Assembly: GCA_900557585.1 (NCBI GenBank)
Contig: USTJ01000033.1
Span: 1-7,289, forward strand
Direction of reading: 5' to 3'
Source of the DNA: an uncultured Eubacteriales bacterium
GTDB lineage: Bacteria; Bacillota; Clostridia; Christensenellales; UBA1242
Length of the DNA: 7,289 bases
Shown: piece after piece, positions 5,378 through 7,289 of the stretch
Numbering within the stretch: position 1 is the first letter of the stretch
Layout: each line of letters begins with the position of its first letter
Translations under genes and position numbers: made by a program
The notes under the pieces: generated by a model
Seen by the model: only the letters and a program-made list of their open reading frames with translations
Databases searched by the model: none
Told to the model about the DNA's origin: nothing

Positions 5378-6694
5378 ATGTATCATCAGATTTTTCATGT
5401 TGGAAATATTATTTTCTATATTTTGCTTGCAGTTTGTGGTGTTTTGTTGATTCAAAAAATCATTTATCACATTTTTGGACTTTTTCCATCAAAAAGATTT
5501 CCAGATGCAAAAAAAGACCATAAATATGCAATCATAATTCCTGCAAGAAACGAAAGCAAGGTTATTGCTGGGCTTCTTGATTCCATCAAAAATCAAAATT
5601 ATAATAAAGATTTGCTCAAAACTTTTGTTGTTGTTGAACAAGAATCCGACCCAACTTGCGAAATTTGCAAAAACTATGAAAATGTTGAAGTATTTGTAAG
5701 GAAGCATCTTGAAAACAAGGGTAAAGGCTATGCTTTGGACGAGGTCATAAAACACATTTTTGCATCTAACGAAAAATATGAAGCATTTTTCATTTGTGAT
5801 GCCGACAATGTTCTTGACAAGAACTTTATCATGGAAATGAACAAGTGTTTTGATATGGGCTATAAACTTTGCCTTGGCTATCGCAACAGCAAAAACTGGA
5901 ATGGTGGCTGGGTTGCGTCTTGCAGTGCACTTACATTTTCAATGATAAACACCTTTCAAAACAAAAGCAAAGCACGCTTCAACAGAAATGTTGTTGTAAG
6001 CGGAACTGGATTTTATATTGCTTCTGACATTTTGGAAGAACTTGGCGGTTGGGATTTTTGCACCCTTACCGAAGACTATGAGATTTCAACCTATTCAACT
6101 CTTCACAACATTAAAAGCACCTATAACGAATATGCCGAATATTATGACGAGCAACCAACAAGCCTGAAAACAAGTTGGAATCAGCGCCTTCGCTGGTGCA
6201 AAGGATATAGCCAAGTAAACAAAAAATATAACAAAAAACTTATCAAAAGCGTGATTTTTGATAGAGAGAAACGCTTGAACAAATTTGAATATGTTTTCAG
6301 CATTTTGCCGGTTATGGGATTGATTGCAACAACAATTCTATACACGCTTTTCACATTTGTTCTTGCAATTGTTGGCTCTTGCATTGGCTCGGCATATGCT
6401 TGGCCGGTTTGGAGAGCGTTTATCACAGTTGTTGGCGCAATGTATTTGTTTTTTGTGCTCTATTCAATGGTAATGTTGATTGCGGAAAGAAAGCACACAA
6501 ACATTACAATGAAAAACTCTTTGATATGTTGCTTGATGAGTCCATTTTATTGGGCTAGCTATGTTCCAATCTATGTCACCGCAATGTTTAAAAGAACGGT
6601 TGAGTGGAAGCCAATCATTCACAAAGTTCAAATGAGTGACGACGGAAAAACCTCGGTTGAAGCAACCTTGGAAGAGGGTGTGGAAAAGAAATAA
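5378..6694 (+). CDS. Family 2 glycosyltransferase, membrane-embedded processive type
   Basis: The 438-residue protein transfers sugar from a nucleotide-sugar donor at the cytoplasmic side of the membrane. Order of parts: an N-terminal membrane helix (about 10-33); a GT-A domain starting at AIIIPARNES (51-60) with the DAD metal-binding motif (141-143), SGTGFYI (208-214), the catalytic base motif TED (231-233), and QRLRW (269-273); then about three C-terminal membrane helices (roughly 307-335, 346-369, 380-403). The D, DxD, TED, QxxRW set is that of processive enzymes such as cellulose, hyaluronan and poly-N-acetylglucosamine synthases, though single-sugar transferases to lipids share it. The usual DD of the first motif reads EQESD (87-91), a divergent form. 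The catalytic residues all seem present. Coupling to the acyltransferase suggests a membrane glycolipid or lipid-linked glycan; the sugar and acceptor cannot be read from the sequence. Confidence 0.88.
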   Translation: MYHQIFHVGNIIFYILLAVCGVLLIQKIIYHIFGLFPSKRFPDAKKDHKYAIIIPARNESKVIAGLLDSIKNQNYNKDLLKTFVVVEQESDPTCEICKNYENVEVFVRKHLENKGKGYALDEVIKHIFASNEKYEAFFICDADNVLDKNFIMEMNKCFDMGYKLCLGYRNSKNWNGGWVASCSALTFSMINTFQNKSKARFNRNVVVSGTGFYIASDILEELGGWDFCTLTEDYEISTYSTLHNIKSTYNEYAEYYDEQPTSLKTSWNQRLRWCKGYSQVNKKYNKKLIKSVIFDREKRLNKFEYVFSILPVMGLIATTILYTLFTFVLAIVGSCIGSAYAWPVWRAFITVVGAMYLFFVLYSMVMLIAERKHTNITMKNSLICCLMSPFYWASYVPIYVTAMFKRTVEWKPIIHKVQMSDDGKTSVEATLEEGVEKK

Positions 6695-6900
6695 AAGCAC
6701 TAAAAATAATGCCTGAAACACTAAAATTGGTTTTGATAACTTCGTAAATTTGCAAAAAATTAGTTGTGGAAAACATTATAAATCAGAATTGAAGAAGCTT
6801 TGAAGAAAGTTATATTCAGTTAATGTGGTTTAAAAAGCGTTGCAAACATGAATTTGATTAGTTGTTGAACATGTTATAAAATTGAATTTATGCTTTATAA
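6695..6900 (+). other. Gene-free 3' region of the operon, possible short transcript
   Basis: These 206 bases between the glycosyltransferase stop and its terminator hold no convincing gene. The open frames are tiny, for example 12 codons from ATG 6823, which encode WFKKRCKHEFD after the Met. Two promoter-like patterns are visible: TTGAAG (6789-6794) with TATATT (6811-6816) 16 bases apart, and a TG-extended TATAAA (6875-6880) with TTGATT (6854-6859) 15 bases upstream. An inverted repeat AACATG/CATGTT spans 6845-6875. It may be a long 3' untranslated region or encode a small RNA ending at the terminator. Confidence 0.35.
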
Positions 6901-6938
6901 AAATAAAAATCTCACGGTGAAAGTGGGATTTTTTATTT
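6901..6938 (+). terminator. Intrinsic terminator of the acyltransferase-glycosyltransferase operon
   Basis: ATCTCAC (6909-6915) pairs with GTGGGAT (6923-6929), including one T-G wobble, around a seven-base loop, followed by a T-run. The flanking A-rich and T-rich arms extend the stem on both sides. It stands about 207 bases after the operon's last stop codon, unusually far. Confidence 0.8.
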
Positions 6939-7111
6939 TGGTTGATTTAAAAAGAAAAATATGGTGATAGAGTATAAGGAATAAGCCCAAAATTACGCTT
7001 TGAAGCGAGATTGATTTATTGTTTGATAAAATACTAATAAAACCCAATAGACCAAGAACATTGCGTGGTTTTTATTTTAAAATGAAACGGAAATATCAAT
7101 TTTTTCGCATG
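6939..7111. other. Intergenic stretch between converging terminators
   Basis: No gene is supported here. The one notable item is a possible stem at 7036-7076: AATAAAACC on the left with GGTTTTTATT on the right, continued inward by CAAT (7045-7048) pairing with ATTG (7060-7063) across a three-base bulge. A small hairpin CGCT-TTGA-AGCG lies earlier in the stretch. These may be a degenerate terminator or chance structure. Confidence 0.3.
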
Positions 7112-7150
7112 AAAAAAAGCCTTGCAAAGGTGAACTTTGCTTGGCTTTCT
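7112..7150 (-). terminator. Intrinsic terminator of the minus-strand gene at the right edge
   Basis: The hairpin has two stacked stems: GCAAAG (7124-7129) with CTTTGC (7135-7140) around the loop GTGAA, then a symmetric TT/TT internal loop, then AAAGCC with GGCTTT. Read on the minus strand a run of seven T follows. It starts about 11 bases past the stop codon at 7161-7163, fixing which gene it serves. Confidence 0.85.
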
Positions 7151-7160
7151 ATTTTTCGCA

Positions 7161-7289
7161 CTAAGCCTTCATAAGTTTTTTTGTAACAAGGCTTCCGAAA
7201 GAAAGGGTAGAAGTTACAAATGCAACGATAACGCCTGCACCGAACTTGTAACCTTCACTGAACTTGGTTGAAACAACTTCAACATTCAT
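7161..7289 (-). CDS. Hypothetical protein with a hydrophobic C-terminal segment, probably partial
   Basis: On the minus strand 42 codons are open to a TAG stop at 7163-7161 and run to the window edge. The fragment has a polar start (MNVEVVSTKFSEGY), a hydrophobic, Gly/Ser/Thr-containing stretch (about residues 15-35) that could be a membrane helix, and a basic end KKLMKA. The first codon in the window is ATG, so this could be a complete 42-residue small membrane protein, but the ribosome binding site would lie outside and an internal Met is equally possible. The well-placed terminator and well-used codons show it is a real coding end. I do not recognise the family. Confidence 0.6.
   Translation of the reverse strand: MNVEVVSTKFSEGYKFGAGVIVAFVTSTLSFGSLVTKKLMKA

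Noticed and set aside
6823..6861. Twelve-codon frame encoding WFKKRCKHEFD after the Met, like the start of some phage proteins.
   Set aside because: Too short, no ribosome binding site, and the match in style is only an impression.
7163..7194. Inverted repeat AAGCCTT/AAGGCTT near the right edge as a regulatory hairpin.
   Set aside because: It lies within the coding end of the minus-strand gene, has an 18-base loop, and a far better terminator hairpin stands just beyond the stop.
1..7289. Use of an altered genetic code, because no gene here ends in TGA.
   Set aside because: All frames are intact under the standard code with Trp encoded by TGG, and absence of TGA among six stops is easily chance.

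Overview
The window is a 7.3 kb stretch of chromosome from a low-G+C Gram-positive-type bacterium, most likely a Bacillota (Firmicutes) member of clostridial type. The grounds are strong AGGAG-type ribosome binding sites, AT-rich TTGA/TATAAT-type promoters, short hairpin-plus-T-run terminators after nearly every gene, a long bacterial glutamyl-tRNA synthetase, and a Bacillota-style member of the F420-0:L-glutamate ligase family. All tryptophans are TGG and no gene reads through TGA, so the standard bacterial code fits. No rRNA, tRNA, CRISPR array or insertion sequence is visible.

Layout, left to right. (1) Positions 1-1372: the last 457 codons of gltX (glutamyl-tRNA synthetase), cut by the window edge and closed by a terminator. 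(2) 1503-2684: an intact F420-0:L-glutamate ligase family gene with its own promoter and terminator. (3) 2685-4200: a visibly more AT-rich block with one gene, a 422-residue protein with a basic N-terminus, a long coiled-coil hairpin and a C-terminal GIY-YIG nuclease domain. It has its own extended -10 promoter and a GTG start, and looks acquired. (4) 4231-4407, minus strand: a small 58-residue hypothetical gene that shares a bidirectional terminator with the nuclease gene. (5) 4546-6694: a two-gene operon of a PlsC-type acyltransferase and a membrane-embedded family 2 glycosyltransferase, one base apart and expressed divergently from the small gene. Its promoter carries a 22-bp near-perfect palindrome over the -10 box. 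(6) 6695-7160: gene-free sequence with the operon terminator, a possible short transcript, and the terminator of the next minus-strand gene. (7) 7161-7289, minus: 42 codons of a gene encoding a hydrophobic segment, running to the window edge.

The genes do not form one pathway. gltX and the ligase-family gene are separate housekeeping-like transcription units. The acyltransferase and glycosyltransferase probably work together at the cytoplasmic membrane on a glycolipid or lipid-linked polymer (inference from operon structure and families). The coiled-coil GIY-YIG gene is the accessory element and the best candidate for something poorly described: a stand-alone nuclease, possibly for defence or selfish persistence. 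No partner gene was found for it, so a multi-gene system cannot be claimed.
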